Assembly (NCBI RefSeq): GCF_000337775.1
Contig: NZ_AOLQ01000012.1
Coordinates: forward strand, 62,001-126,000
Length of the DNA: 64,000 nucleotides
Direction of reading: 5' to 3'
DNA from: Haloarcula vallismortis ATCC 29715
GTDB lineage: Archaea; Halobacteriota; Halobacteria; Halobacteriales; Haloarculaceae
Each line of letters starts with the position of its first letter. Within the stretch, counting starts at the first letter, position 1. The position numbers and the translations under genes are program-made. Positions 1 through 8,000 of this stretch are shown here, one piece after another. Under the pieces are notes generated by a model. The model was not told where the DNA came from and did no database searches. It saw only the letters and a program-made list of their open reading frames with translations.

Positions 1-531
1 GAAGGACTCACCCGCGTCGAGTTCGCTGTCGGCCCGCGAGCGATCCGCCAGCGGGCGACCGAGCACGAGCGGGCGATGACTGCCGCGCAGTCACTGGATA
101 CGAATGTCGCCGAACTCCCGGCCGCTGTCGACGGACTCCAATCGGAGCACAACGACCTCCGGGAAACGGTGTCGAGCCTGCGAGAGCGCCTCGTCGATTC
201 CCGTCTCGATGACCTTCGCGACGACGCTATCGAAGCGGACGGGCGGACGTGGCTCGTCGGGACTGTTACGGGCCTCGATGCGAACGGGCTGGCCGACCGA
301 GCGGAGCGGACCGTCGGCGATGATACCGACGTGGCCGCACTGGTGGATGCTGACGGCCAGTATCTGGGGGTCGCAACGAACGGCGGCGTCGACGCCAGCG
401 AGGTGGTCGAGCGGGTGACCACAGAGTTTGGTGGCGGTGGGGGCGGGCGGCCGACGGTCGCGCAGGGCGGGGGACTCAGTGCTGACGGGGCTGATATCGT
501 TACGTTCCTCCGAAACGTGCCAGAGGCGTAA
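1..531 (+). CDS. Alanyl-tRNA editing protein (AlaX-L type) or AlaS, C-terminal part; 5' end outside the window
   Basis: The reading frame is open from base 1 with no start, so only the last 176 residues are present. The beginning (TRVEFAVGPRAI) looks like the end of an AlaS/AlaX editing core. A coiled-coil-like stretch follows (about residues 35-70), then a DHHA1 domain ending in the glycine-rich motif FGGGGGGRPTVAQGGG. This domain binds tRNA or holds subunits together in proteins that hydrolyse mischarged Ser- or Gly-tRNA(Ala). The short tail after the glycine motif fits a stand-alone AlaX-L editing protein rather better than full AlaS, but the catalytic part cannot be seen, so the choice is open. 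It converges on the transporter at 548 with only 16 bases between. Confidence 0.75.
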   Translation, partial: EGLTRVEFAVGPRAIRQRATEHERAMTAAQSLDTNVAELPAAVDGLQSEHNDLRETVSSLRERLVDSRLDDLRDDAIEADGRTWLVGTVTGLDANGLADRAERTVGDDTDVAALVDADGQYLGVATNGGVDASEVVERVTTEFGGGGGGRPTVAQGGGLSADGADIVTFLRNVPEA

Positions 532-547
532 GCCGTGGCGGCTGACC

Positions 548-1471
548 TCAATCGCTACGGTTCGGCGACCCGCTGAATCGCGCGACCTCGCTTCGCAGCG
601 CGTCTCGTTTCAACAGCGCGAACCCGACGAGAATACAGGTGAATCCGACACCCGTGTAGACCGTCGGTGTCTCACCGAGGAACAGCAGCCCAGTGGCGGC
701 GGCGACGACCGGCGCGGCGTAGGAGACGAGGTTAATCTCGATGGGACCCAGTCGCTCCAGCAGATCGAAGTAGATGAGAAAGCCCAGCGCGCTGGCGATG
801 ACAACCAGATACAGCAGGGCCACCACGGCATCGGCAGTCCACTGCACGTCGGCGAGTGATTCGGAGGCTCCGAGGCTGACACCGTGCATAAGCACTGCAC
901 CGAGCAGCATCGACCACGCCTCCATCGTCTCGATCTCCAGATCGTCGTCGAACCGGCGGGTCAGGACGCTCCCGAGGGCGAACGACGCGGCCGCAAGAAA
1001 CACTAGGAACAGCGACACGGTTCGGGGGTCGAGTAGGTTGCTCGGGTCGGGGTTGCTGAGAACGCCGACGCCGACGAACCCGACGAGGAGGCCGATGATA
1101 CCCAGCGTCGTGAGCCGTTCGTCCGGGAGGAACGCACGCGCGAACCCGGTCGTGAGAATTGGCGAGAGGCTGACAACGATAGCGGCGGCGGCACTGGTGG
1201 TCCCCTGCTCGCCGACGAACAGGAAGATGTGGTACGCGGCGATCATGAGCGAGCCGCTGATTCCCACGACGATCCAGTCGGTCCGGCCCGTCGGGACCCA
1301 CTGGTCGGTAGCGTACACCGCGTAGCCGAGCATCAACACCCCGGCGAGGTCGTAGCGGAACGCTGCAAACAGGATCGGCGGGAAGTACTCCAGTCCGGCT
1401 TTGATGGCAGTGAAGGCACTGCCCCAGGCGATTGCCAGCGCGACGAAGAGGATGGCGTTGCGGAACCGCAT
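548..1471 (-). CDS. EamA/DMT-superfamily membrane transporter
   Basis: The 307-residue protein is nearly all hydrophobic, with about ten predicted membrane segments in two EamA halves. It begins with the typical first helix (VALAIAWGSAFTAIKAGL) followed by the FR element of the first repeat. Members move small metabolites such as amino acids or nucleosides across the cytoplasmic membrane, usually outward; the substrate here cannot be read from sequence. It is the last gene of a probable minus-strand run tyrA, rsm22-like, surE, eamA, starting 7 bases after the surE stop. Confidence 0.85.
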   Translation of the reverse strand: MRFRNAILFVALAIAWGSAFTAIKAGLEYFPPILFAAFRYDLAGVLMLGYAVYATDQWVPTGRTDWIVVGISGSLMIAAYHIFLFVGEQGTTSAAAAIVVSLSPILTTGFARAFLPDERLTTLGIIGLLVGFVGVGVLSNPDPSNLLDPRTVSLFLVFLAAASFALGSVLTRRFDDDLEIETMEAWSMLLGAVLMHGVSLGASESLADVQWTADAVVALLYLVVIASALGFLIYFDLLERLGPIEINLVSYAAPVVAAATGLLFLGETPTVYTGVGFTCILVGFALLKRDALRSEVARFSGSPNRSD

Positions 1472-1478
1472 CGCCCGC

Positions 1479-2288
1479 TCAGTCGGCTGCCTCGCCGCTG
1501 TCTCTCGGTTCGTAGGTCTCTGCGATGGCGTCGAGAGCCTCGTGGTGTTCCGTCGTGTGTGGTGCGGTCAGTGGCGAGACACTGACTTTTCCGTCGACGA
1601 CGGCGCGACGGTCCGTCCCCTCGGGGTCGGGGATGTCGCCGTCGGCCATGTGCTCCCAGATGCGGTCGTGGAGGGTCACGGCGTCGCCATCCTGAACAGC
1701 GTCCATCTCGTAGAGGTGAGACGGTCGCGTGACCGTCATCTGTGCGTCACCCCATTCGGCGACGGGGGCGTTGATGTTCAGGTAGTCGCACTGTTCGAAC
1801 ACGCCGGCATCGGCGGCGTGGTCGGCAAGGTAGGTCGTTGCCTTCGCCGCCTCGCGGTAGCTCTCCCCGTTAGCTTCGATATCGGAGAAGGCAGCGTCTT
1901 CGCGGACCGGGATATACATCGAGACGGCCATCGCCGGTACGTCGAAGAAGGTGGCCTCGACGGCGGCGCTGACTGTCCCCGAGCGGCCGAGGACGTACGC
2001 ACCGAGGTTTGCTCCGCGATTACAGCCCGCGACGACGAGGTCGGTGTCGGTGACGAGCGCTTCTAGTCCCGCCACAACGCAGTCCGAGGGCGTCCCCTCA
2101 ACAGCATAGCCGAGTTCGTGCTCGTGGACGGTCACTTCGTGGGAAATAGCCCGACCAACCGCGCTCTGGTCTTCCGCCGGGGCGACAGCGGTCACGTCGC
2201 CGACTGTCGAGAGACCGTCGTACACCGCCCGGAGGCCGGCGCTCTCGATGCCGTCGTCGTTCGTCAGCAGAATCGTCGGCTCGTCCAT
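1479..2288 (-). CDS. surE: 5'/3'-nucleotidase SurE
   Basis: The 269-residue protein carries the SurE N-terminal metal site LLTNDDGIESAGLRAV, in which the two Asp bind a divalent metal. It also has the conserved GTPSDCVVAGL and AGCNRGANLG segments. SurE dephosphorylates nucleoside 5'- and 3'-monophosphates and short polyphosphates in the cytoplasm. Length is normal for the family (about 250-270). It sits 36 bases after the methyltransferase-like gene upstream and 7 bases before the EamA transporter, so co-transcription is likely. No promoter of its own is obvious. Confidence 0.93.
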   Translation of the reverse strand: MDEPTILLTNDDGIESAGLRAVYDGLSTVGDVTAVAPAEDQSAVGRAISHEVTVHEHELGYAVEGTPSDCVVAGLEALVTDTDLVVAGCNRGANLGAYVLGRSGTVSAAVEATFFDVPAMAVSMYIPVREDAAFSDIEANGESYREAAKATTYLADHAADAGVFEQCDYLNINAPVAEWGDAQMTVTRPSHLYEMDAVQDGDAVTLHDRIWEHMADGDIPDPEGTDRRAVVDGKVSVSPLTAPHTTEHHEALDAIAETYEPRDSGEAAD

Positions 2289-2324
2289 ACGCTCTGTCGG
2301 GCCGTCCCCGAGAAAAGCCCACCG

Positions 2325-3740
2325 CTAGCGGGCTCGGTCGACGACCGTCTCGCCGTCGACGACGACGTTGTAGGCCTCCTCGTCGTCGTTCCAGAGCACT
2401 AACGCGTTCTCGAAGGACAGCAGGTCGCCGTAGTCGGCTGTCCGGAGGTCTTCGTTCAGTATCGATGCCTCGGTGAGCACGGCGAAGTGATCGACCTGCT
2501 GGCTTCCGTCGCCGAGCAAGTACAGCGGATTCGCGCCCTCCCGCTCGGCGAGGTCGTGACTGAGTTTCACACCCAGAAAATTCACCCGGTCGGTGACGTA
2601 GTTCTCGGCCTCAGCCATCGGTGCGTGGATGCCGCGGTCCGGCGTCACGTCGTGCATTCGCTTCCCATCTGTTCGCAGGACGCTGTAGGCGAACTGTACG
2701 TCCGTGTTGACGAACTCGCCGGTCCCGTCCGCGGGGTCGTCGAGACGCTGTTGCATGGTCGGCACCTCGATGTCGGATTTCCGGTCGAACGACCACGACT
2801 CGCTGTCGGGCGATTGGTGGGGCCAGAGCCGCACCGTCGGCCCGTACACCGTCGCCGGCCCGCCGTCGGCCACCTCACGCTCGACCGTTCGGAGTTGTAT
2901 CGCCGTGTTGCGGTCGGCAGGAGCCAGCGCCAGCAACGTCCCGTCATCGGCAAGGGCCTCGACGTACCGGTAGAGGGTCGCCGCCGCGTCGTCGAGTTCA
3001 CTGAGGACGTTACCGAAGATGATGAGGTCGTATTCCGCTGCATCCGCTCCTGTGGGTTCGAACTCCTCTGCGAGCGCCCGGTGAATCTCACAGCGGACGT
3101 TCTGACCGCTGTCTTCCAGCAGTTCCTCTAGCACGTCCGCTGCGGCGCTTGGCTCGACGGCGTGGTAGTCCAGCAGGGCGTCGTCGGGGAGCAGGTCACG
3201 CAGTGCGAGCGCCGGGCCGCCGACGCCTGCTCCTACGTCCAGCACGCGGAGTTGCGACGGGAGCAGTCCGTCAGCAGCGAGGTCCGCGAGGACGTACTTC
3301 GCCACGGCGTAGTAGTCCGGCAGGTGGTAGACAGCGTAGCCAAGCGCTGTCAGTTCGTCGTACTCTACGGGTTGGCCCTGGAGGTACCGCTCCTTGATGT
3401 CGCGGATGCGCTCGCGGAGTTCGTCACCCCGTTCACCGTCGTACCACTCCAGCCCACCCCACTCCGTCAGCAGGTCCATGACCTGCTGCTCGTAGCGGTC
3501 CGGGAACCGGTCGACACCGCCGAAATCCACCGAGAGGCGGCCCTCCGGTGCCGGGACAAAGGTCCCGTCGTCCTGTTCGACGATGCCCAGGTCGAATGCT
3601 TCCTCCCGGAGCACCTGTTTGACGACGGCTGGGTGGGGCTGGCCCTCGACGTATTCCTGTAGCTCCTCGGGGTCCAGCGGTCGGACGTTGCGGAGGTACT
3701 GGGCGTTTTCGCGTATCTGCTGGCGTGTGTCCTGATTCAT
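2325..3740 (-). CDS. Rsm22-like SAM-dependent methyltransferase family protein
   Basis: A 471-residue protein with an N-terminal acidic helical region (about 1-140) containing the YAVYHLPDYYAVAKYVL segment. A Rossmann methyltransferase fold follows, with motif I VLDVGAGVGGPALAL at about residues 166-180 and a later FGNVLSEL segment. This arrangement matches the Rsm22 family, associated with the small ribosomal subunit in mitochondria and bacteria. Only one Cys is visible (CEIHRAL), so the four-Cys iron-sulphur motif described for mitochondrial Rsm22 is missing. The start overlaps the end of tyrA by 4 bases, which supports translational coupling. Function in haloarchaea is inferred from the family only. 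Confidence 0.75.
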   Translation of the reverse strand: MNQDTRQQIRENAQYLRNVRPLDPEELQEYVEGQPHPAVVKQVLREEAFDLGIVEQDDGTFVPAPEGRLSVDFGGVDRFPDRYEQQVMDLLTEWGGLEWYDGERGDELRERIRDIKERYLQGQPVEYDELTALGYAVYHLPDYYAVAKYVLADLAADGLLPSQLRVLDVGAGVGGPALALRDLLPDDALLDYHAVEPSAAADVLEELLEDSGQNVRCEIHRALAEEFEPTGADAAEYDLIIFGNVLSELDDAAATLYRYVEALADDGTLLALAPADRNTAIQLRTVEREVADGGPATVYGPTVRLWPHQSPDSESWSFDRKSDIEVPTMQQRLDDPADGTGEFVNTDVQFAYSVLRTDGKRMHDVTPDRGIHAPMAEAENYVTDRVNFLGVKLSHDLAEREGANPLYLLGDGSQQVDHFAVLTEASILNEDLRTADYGDLLSFENALVLWNDDEEAYNVVVDGETVVDRAR

Positions 3741-4471
3741 GAGAGTTGCTCGTAGAGCCGTTCGAACGTATCTGCGTCGGCGTCGGCGAGTTTGCTGGCG
3801 GCGTCGGCGACCGCGTCCGCACCGTCGAAGGTGTCCTGGATGTCGGCGTACACTCGCGGGTCGCCACCAGTGACCTGCTCGACAAGGTCGAACAGGCCGG
3901 CCGAAATCGGCGTCTGAAACCGGTCGGGCACGTCGGCGGCTACCATCGCAAATGCGAGTACGGCGGCGTGGGCGCTGGCCTGTACCGTTTCCATTGCTTC
4001 GTCGTGTTCCGCCGCCGTCGTCTCGAAGCAGTTGTTCCCGGCCGCGGCGATGGCGTCGACGACGGCCTCGGTTTCCGGCCCCGGTGCATCGGTGACGACG
4101 GCGACGTTCCCGGGCGCGTTCTCGGGGGCGAACAGCGGGTGGAGGCTCAGTCGCTGGCCGTCAGGCATCGCGTTCTGCATTGCCGCAATTGGGCCGGCCA
4201 TGCTCCCCGTCACGTCGACGATTGCGCCCGTGGCCAGCGGCGCGAACTCGTCGATAGCCGTCTCGGCAACGGGCATCGGGACCGCGATGCAGACGACATC
4301 GAAAGTCTCGGCCGCGTCGCTGGTGACAGCGCGCCCGCCGACCGCGGTTGCAGCGGCTTCAGCGGCCGACTGGTCGAGGTCGGTGAAAGCGACGGACGCG
4401 TCGGCATGGGTCTGGACCGTGCGTGCGAACCACTGGCCCATCGCGCCGGCACCAACGACGAGGACGTTCAT
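3737..4471 (-). CDS. tyrA: Prephenate dehydrogenase (TyrA-type)
   Basis: The 244-residue protein starts with a dinucleotide-binding fold, VLVVGAGAMGQWFARTV, with an acidic residue at the end of strand 2 (DLDQS) that suggests NAD preference. It continues with a PDH-like helical domain containing SLHPLFAPENAPG and, nearer the C-terminus, a conserved-looking His/Glu-rich helix (TTAAEHDEAMETVQASAHA). The family oxidatively decarboxylates prephenate (or arogenate) in tyrosine synthesis. It is compact compared with bacterial TyrA (about 280-370) and lacks ACT or chorismate mutase domains. It is the first gene of the minus-strand run down to position 548. Confidence 0.82.
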   Translation of the reverse strand: MNVLVVGAGAMGQWFARTVQTHADASVAFTDLDQSAAEAAATAVGGRAVTSDAAETFDVVCIAVPMPVAETAIDEFAPLATGAIVDVTGSMAGPIAAMQNAMPDGQRLSLHPLFAPENAPGNVAVVTDAPGPETEAVVDAIAAAGNNCFETTAAEHDEAMETVQASAHAAVLAFAMVAADVPDRFQTPISAGLFDLVEQVTGGDPRVYADIQDTFDGADAVADAASKLADADADTFERLYEQLS

Positions 4472-4602
4472 CGGCCCAGCGTAGCCCGTCCCGTCTCAAA
4501 AGCCGTTCGGTCACACTTCTGCTCGCCGCGACACCGCAGGTGACGATGGACGAGTAGACAGCCGTCGAACAGGCCGCTGTGGTCCGGTTTCCCCCTCCTA
4601 AA

Positions 4603-4610
4603 CGCTTATC
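4603..4610 (+). promoter_or_regulatory. TATA-like element of the FAH-family gene
   Basis: CGCTTATC lies about 28 bases upstream of the ATG at 4635, the usual archaeal TATA position for a transcript with little or no leader. Inferred by position and composition only. Confidence 0.45.
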
Positions 4611-4634
4611 TGTCGGCCCTGAGAGAACGGTGAC

Positions 4635-5408
4635 ATGAAGCGCGTTCGATTCCGTGATACCGCGGGGAACGTCCGGGGGGGTCGCTGGACCGTCGAGGAC
4701 GGTGAACCCGTCGTCACCGCCGCCGCCGGACCGTACGGCCGTATCGCCTTCGGCGACGAGTCCTACGCCCCCGACGAGGTGGATATTCTCCCGCCCTGCG
4801 AGCCGACGAAAGTCGTCTGTATCGGGCGCAACTACGCCGACCACGCCGAGGAGATGGACTCGGAGCTCCCGGACCGGCCGATGCTGTTTCTCAAAGCGCC
4901 AAACGCAGTCGCGTCCCACGGCAAACACCTCACGATGCCCTCGGGGAAGCAACGCATCGACTACGAGGCCGAACTCGGCGTTGTCATCGGGGAGCAGTGC
5001 AAGAACGTCAGCGAATCGGGCGCAATGGATGTTGTCGCAGGGTACACCTGCGTCAACGACATCTCGAACCGCGACGACCAGCGGCAGGAGCAGAACTGGG
5101 TCCGTGGGAAGGCCTTCGACAACGCCTGTCCCATCGGGCCGCTCGTGGCCACACCGGAACACGTCCCGGAAGACGCCAGCATCGAACTCCGACTGAACGG
5201 CGAGACGAAACAATCCTCCTCCCGCGAACACCTCATCTTCTCCGTCCCCGAACTAATCGCCGAGATAACGTCATACATGACGCTGGAACCGGGCGATGTC
5301 ATTGCCACGGGAACGCCGGAGGGCGTCGGCCCGATGGAAGACGGCGACGAGGTCGAAGTCGAAATCGAAGGAATCGGCACGCTCAAACACAGCGTCAAGA
5401 TTCCATAG
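4635..5408 (+). CDS. Fumarylacetoacetate hydrolase (FAH) family protein
   Basis: A 257-residue protein with the FAH catalytic domain. Visible elements are VVCIGRNYADHAEEM near residue 60, FLKAPNAV, YEAELGVVIG with the metal-binding glutamates, GYTCVNDISNRD with a metal-binding Asp, and the C-terminal GDVIATGTPEGVGP. The family includes fumarylacetoacetase, acylpyruvate hydrolases and 2-oxo-hept-4-ene-1,7-dioate isomerases/hydratases, all using Mg or Mn to cleave or rearrange 2-oxo acids. No neighbouring pathway gene fixes the substrate. It is a single gene on the plus strand, divergent from tyrA, with a TATA-like element in front. Confidence 0.88.
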   Translation: MKRVRFRDTAGNVRGGRWTVEDGEPVVTAAAGPYGRIAFGDESYAPDEVDILPPCEPTKVVCIGRNYADHAEEMDSELPDRPMLFLKAPNAVASHGKHLTMPSGKQRIDYEAELGVVIGEQCKNVSESGAMDVVAGYTCVNDISNRDDQRQEQNWVRGKAFDNACPIGPLVATPEHVPEDASIELRLNGETKQSSSREHLIFSVPELIAEITSYMTLEPGDVIATGTPEGVGPMEDGDEVEVEIEGIGTLKHSVKIP

Positions 5409-5445
5409 GCGGCCAGCACGGCAGCTCCGACGCTAGCTCAGATTG

Positions 5446-6327
5446 CTATTCGACGACGACTGCGCCTCTCATCCCCAGTCCCTCGTGTGGTTTACACGAG
5501 TACAGGTACGTCCCGGTTGCCTCGAATGTGTGCTCGTAGGCGCTCCCCTCGTCAGCGACGAGTTCCGAGTCGAGCGGGCCATTGTCTTTCGAGACGATGT
5601 TGTGCGGGCCACCGTCGCCGGTCCAGTCCCAGCGGACGGTCGTCTCAGTCGAGATTTTCAGTGCAGGCGGGTCGAAGGCAAACTGCCCACCGTTGCCGTC
5701 TGCACCGGCTGTAACAGTTGCAGTGTCAGTGTCGGTGCGGTCGGCAATGGTGCCGTCGAAGTTACTTGACTCAACAAGCCACTCGTCGAGTTCTGTGTTG
5801 CCTGAAGACGGCGGCTCCTTCACAATAATCGCACCCTTCATACCATCGTCGCGGTGCGGTTCGGAGACGTAGCGGTACTCGCCGGTCTCCTCGAAGAAGT
5901 AGTGATACATCGTCCCGGACTGAGCGTTCGTCCGGCCGCTGTCGAAGGTGCCGTCGAGCGCGACGACGTTCTGCTGGCCGCCGTGGCCCGTCCAGTCCCA
6001 CCGAACGTTCGTCATCGGCGGAACTTCGATGACCGGTGGGCTGAACGCCAGTCCATCGTCTGTCTCCTCGCCAAGCATAATTGTTGGTCGGGACTGCGGT
6101 CCGTATCTGCGGAGCTCGCCGTCGTACCCGTTAGCGTCCTCAAGCCAGTCGTCGAGGGACTCGGGTGTCGATTCAGGCGTTGCAGTTTCAGTCGCTGTAG
6201 GGGTTTCGGTGCCGGTTTCCGCCGCTGGTTCCGAACTGCTCCCCGAGGACACGCACCCGGCGGTAACGGCGAGGGCTGCTAAGCCTGTGCCTGTGAGAAA
6301 CTGTCTGCGAGTGGAGGGCCGTTGCAT
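5446..6327 (-). CDS. Two-domain halocyanin-like lipoprotein, first domain degenerate
   Basis: The 293-residue protein starts with a Tat-lipoprotein signal (TRRQFLTGTG, then a lipobox ending AVTAGC). A Thr/Glu/Pro-rich linker and two plastocyanin-like domains follow (about residues 60-170 and 180-293). Halocyanins are membrane-anchored blue copper electron carriers on the outer face of the haloarchaeal membrane. The second domain keeps all four type-1 copper ligands: His in GGPHNIVS, and Cys, His and Met in YSCKPHEGLGM. The first domain reads GGQQNVVA and YVSEPHRDDGM at the same places, so its first His and the Cys are replaced by Gln and Ser. It probably cannot form a blue copper centre. The divergent neighbour is a small HTH gene. 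Confidence 0.87.
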   Translation of the reverse strand: MQRPSTRRQFLTGTGLAALAVTAGCVSSGSSSEPAAETGTETPTATETATPESTPESLDDWLEDANGYDGELRRYGPQSRPTIMLGEETDDGLAFSPPVIEVPPMTNVRWDWTGHGGQQNVVALDGTFDSGRTNAQSGTMYHYFFEETGEYRYVSEPHRDDGMKGAIIVKEPPSSGNTELDEWLVESSNFDGTIADRTDTDTATVTAGADGNGGQFAFDPPALKISTETTVRWDWTGDGGPHNIVSKDNGPLDSELVADEGSAYEHTFEATGTYLYSCKPHEGLGMRGAVVVE

Positions 6328-6373
6328 AGCAAGCTAGTCGTTGTCCTGCGATGATAGAAAAGGGGGTGTGCCC

Positions 6374-6390
6374 TTTCCAGATTCTGGAAA
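6374..6390. promoter_or_regulatory. Perfect 7-bp inverted repeat (TTTCCAG-ATT-CTGGAAA), possible operator
   Basis: The 17-bp dyad lies in the divergent 6328-6569 gap. It is just upstream of the TATA-like CTTTTCTATC region (about 6350-6360) expected to serve the minus-strand halocyanin gene. Half-site TTTCC...GGAAA recurs at 6425-6444. Regulator unknown; the adjacent HTH protein is the nearest candidate. Confidence 0.5.
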
Positions 6391-6424
6391 CGAACAGTCA
6401 CCCTTTATCTGAGGGTCTTTTATA

Positions 6425-6444
6425 TTTCCGACACTGGCCGGAAA
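6425..6444. promoter_or_regulatory. Second TTTCC/GGAAA inverted repeat next to a TATA box
   Basis: TTTCCG and CGGAAA arms (8-base spacer) directly follow the plus-strand TATA-like TTTTATA at 6418-6424. With that TATA box, transcription toward the HTH gene would start near 6450 and give a leader of about 120 bases before the GTG at 6570. The rest of the gap 6328-6569 shows no convincing gene. Confidence 0.4.
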
Positions 6445-6569
6445 CCGCTACCGGGGTACCGCAGGACACTGGGGTCGACGTATCCCACAGGATTCAGGTC
6501 GCTGCCCCGTCATATCGGAATCGAACCGTCCGCAGAACCACTTCCGCCCGTACCCTGAGAGGTCCCGCC

Positions 6570-6932
6570 GTGGCACACAACGACGTGAGCGAGACACAGG
6601 CGCTGTTCGACGCCCTCGCCGACCCTGACTGTCGCTACATACTCAGGGTGCTCGACGAGCCGTTGCCAGCCAAGGAGGTTGCCTCTGTCTGTGATCTACC
6701 CCAGACAAGCACCTACCGGAAGCTCGAACAGTTGAGCGAGGCCGAGCTCGTCGCCGAGGAAACAGATGTGCGTGCCGACGGCCATCACGCGACGGCGTAC
6801 GTCCGAGATTGTGATGGCGTGTTCGTCGGCATCGACCCTGACGGTACGTTCGAGGTCGACGTTCTGCCGGCCGAGGAGCAGCCAAGCGATAGGCTCGCCC
6901 TCCTGTGGTCACGTGTTAGCGAGGAACTATGA
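6570..6932 (+). CDS. Small winged-helix (ArsR-like) transcriptional regulator
   Basis: A 120-residue protein with an N-terminal winged helix: ALFDALADPDCRYILRVLDE, then the recognition region LPQTSTYRKLEQLSEAELV. A C-terminal beta stretch follows (ATAYVRDCDGVFVGIDPDG). This is the layout of the short HTH proteins that haloarchaea pair with a small membrane protein. The GTG at 6570 is chosen because homology-like sequence begins there and a purine-rich GAGAGG precedes it; the frame is open back to 6351, but that part (Ser/Arg/Thr-rich) does not look coding. The stop overlaps the next ATG (ATGA), so the two genes are coupled. Confidence 0.75.
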   Translation: MAHNDVSETQALFDALADPDCRYILRVLDEPLPAKEVASVCDLPQTSTYRKLEQLSEAELVAEETDVRADGHHATAYVRDCDGVFVGIDPDGTFEVDVLPAEEQPSDRLALLWSRVSEEL

Positions 6933-7231
6933 ACGGAGATATCCCACTCATCGTTATCGGATTCAAGACTGTAACAGTGCTACTCGGTGGGCTCATCACC
7001 TACTTCGCTGTTCGTGCAGCATTAAAAACGCGGGCAACCGGGCTCACGTATCTCGCCGTCGGATTCGGGACGATTACTGTCGGATCGTTGGTCGCCGGCG
7101 TCGCGGACCAACTGTTCGATTTACCGACCGATGTTGCACTCATCTTCGAGAACGCGCTCACGGCGGTCGGATTCGTCATCATCGCGTACTCGCTGTACGT
7201 TACCAGTCGCTCTGCGCTGGTAACACGATAA
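6929..7231 (+). CDS. Small haloarchaeal membrane protein (DUF7521-like)
   Basis: A 100-residue protein with three hydrophobic segments: LIVIGFKTVTVLLGGLITY, TYLAVGFGTITVGSLVAGV, and a C-terminal one around AVGFVIIAYSLYV. It is translationally coupled to the winged-helix gene before it. Such HTH/three-TM pairs are common in haloarchaea, and the membrane partner is often annotated DUF7521; that name is from memory. Role unknown: it may sense or relay a membrane signal to the regulator. It ends 23 bases before the convergent halocyanin gene. Confidence 0.65.
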   Translation: MNGDIPLIVIGFKTVTVLLGGLITYFAVRAALKTRATGLTYLAVGFGTITVGSLVAGVADQLFDLPTDVALIFENALTAVGFVIIAYSLYVTSRSALVTR

Positions 7232-7254
7232 AAACCCGATTGCGACAAGTCGCG

Positions 7255-7830
7255 TTATTCGACGACGACTGCGCCGACCATCCCGAGCGCCTTGTGCGGG
7301 ACGCAGTTGTAGAGGTAGGTGCCGGCTTCTTCGAACGTGTATTCGTAGGTGGTGCCTTCCTCTGCAACAGCCGAGCCCGAGTCGAGCGGGCCGTCGCCCT
7401 CGGACTTGACGTTGTGGCCGGCTCCCTGGCCGGTCCATTCCCAGACGACCGTCGTTCCGGTCGAGACTTTTATTGCGGGCGGGTCAAAGGCGAACGCGCC
7501 GCCGTTTCCTTCGGCCCCGACTGCAACGGAAACCTCGTCCTGATCCGTCATCACGACCGTGTTCCCGTCGAAATTAGACGACTCGCCGACGTAGTCCGCA
7601 ACCTCGCTCGACGCTTCGACGGTTTCCATCCCACCGCTGCTCTCGGTGTCCATCTCCTCGGCTTCAGTGGTCGCCATCTCCTCGGTTTCGGCGGCTTCCG
7701 TTTCGTCGCTGCCACCGTCGCCGCCACTACCGCCATCGCCGCCGGACCCGCCACAGCCAGCGAGGAGTCCAGCGCCTGATACGGCTGCCGTCGCGCGGAT
7801 GAACGTCCGTCTATCGAGGTCGTCTGTCAT
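7255..7830 (-). CDS. Halocyanin (blue copper lipoprotein)
   Basis: A 191-residue protein starting MTDDLDRRTFIRATAAV with a twin-Arg signal and lipobox (GAGLLAGC), so it is exported by Tat and lipid-anchored. A low-complexity Gly/Asp/Glu/Thr linker follows (about residues 28-75), then one plastocyanin domain with complete copper ligands: His in GAGHNVKS, and Cys, His and Met in YNCVPHKALGM. It should carry electrons at the membrane surface. The ATG at 7830 is chosen because the signal peptide begins there and a TATA-like TTATACG lies about 27 bases upstream; the frame stays open to 8124 but without signal-like sequence. Confidence 0.92.
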   Translation of the reverse strand: MTDDLDRRTFIRATAAVSGAGLLAGCGGSGGDGGSGGDGGSDETEAAETEEMATTEAEEMDTESSGGMETVEASSEVADYVGESSNFDGNTVVMTDQDEVSVAVGAEGNGGAFAFDPPAIKVSTGTTVVWEWTGQGAGHNVKSEGDGPLDSGSAVAEEGTTYEYTFEEAGTYLYNCVPHKALGMVGAVVVE

Positions 7831-7853
7831 ACACTTAAAGTTGTGACTGTGCA

Positions 7854-7860
7854 CGTATAA
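7854..7860 (-). promoter_or_regulatory. TATA-like element of the halocyanin gene at 7830
   Basis: On the minus strand the sequence reads TTATACG, centred about 27 bases from the ATG, as for a leaderless haloarchaeal transcript. Confidence 0.5.
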
Positions 7861-8000
7861 GCGAGTCGTTTCTGTCGTTTGTAAAGAGACAATAATTGAG
7901 GTTTTCATCGTCCCGCTATCCCGGAATACCAACACAGTTCGGACGGGGATTGATGCTGATACAGGCCCACAGGAAGACCAATGGGAGTGTCTGTTTGTCG

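Noticed and set aside
3050-3080. GGTTCGAA strings (also near 19340 and 23950) resembling a tRNA T-arm
   Set aside because: They lie within coding regions or lack matching acceptor, D and anticodon stems; no tRNA can be folded by eye.
4359-5231. 290-codon minus-strand frame across the tyrA promoter and FAH gene
   Set aside because: Covers the divergent promoter region and reads through unrelated genes; no domain visible.
6351-6569. In-frame N-terminal extension of the winged-helix gene
   Set aside because: The extension spans the inverted repeats and a TATA element and its amino-acid make-up is not haloarchaeal; GTG 6570 is the better start.
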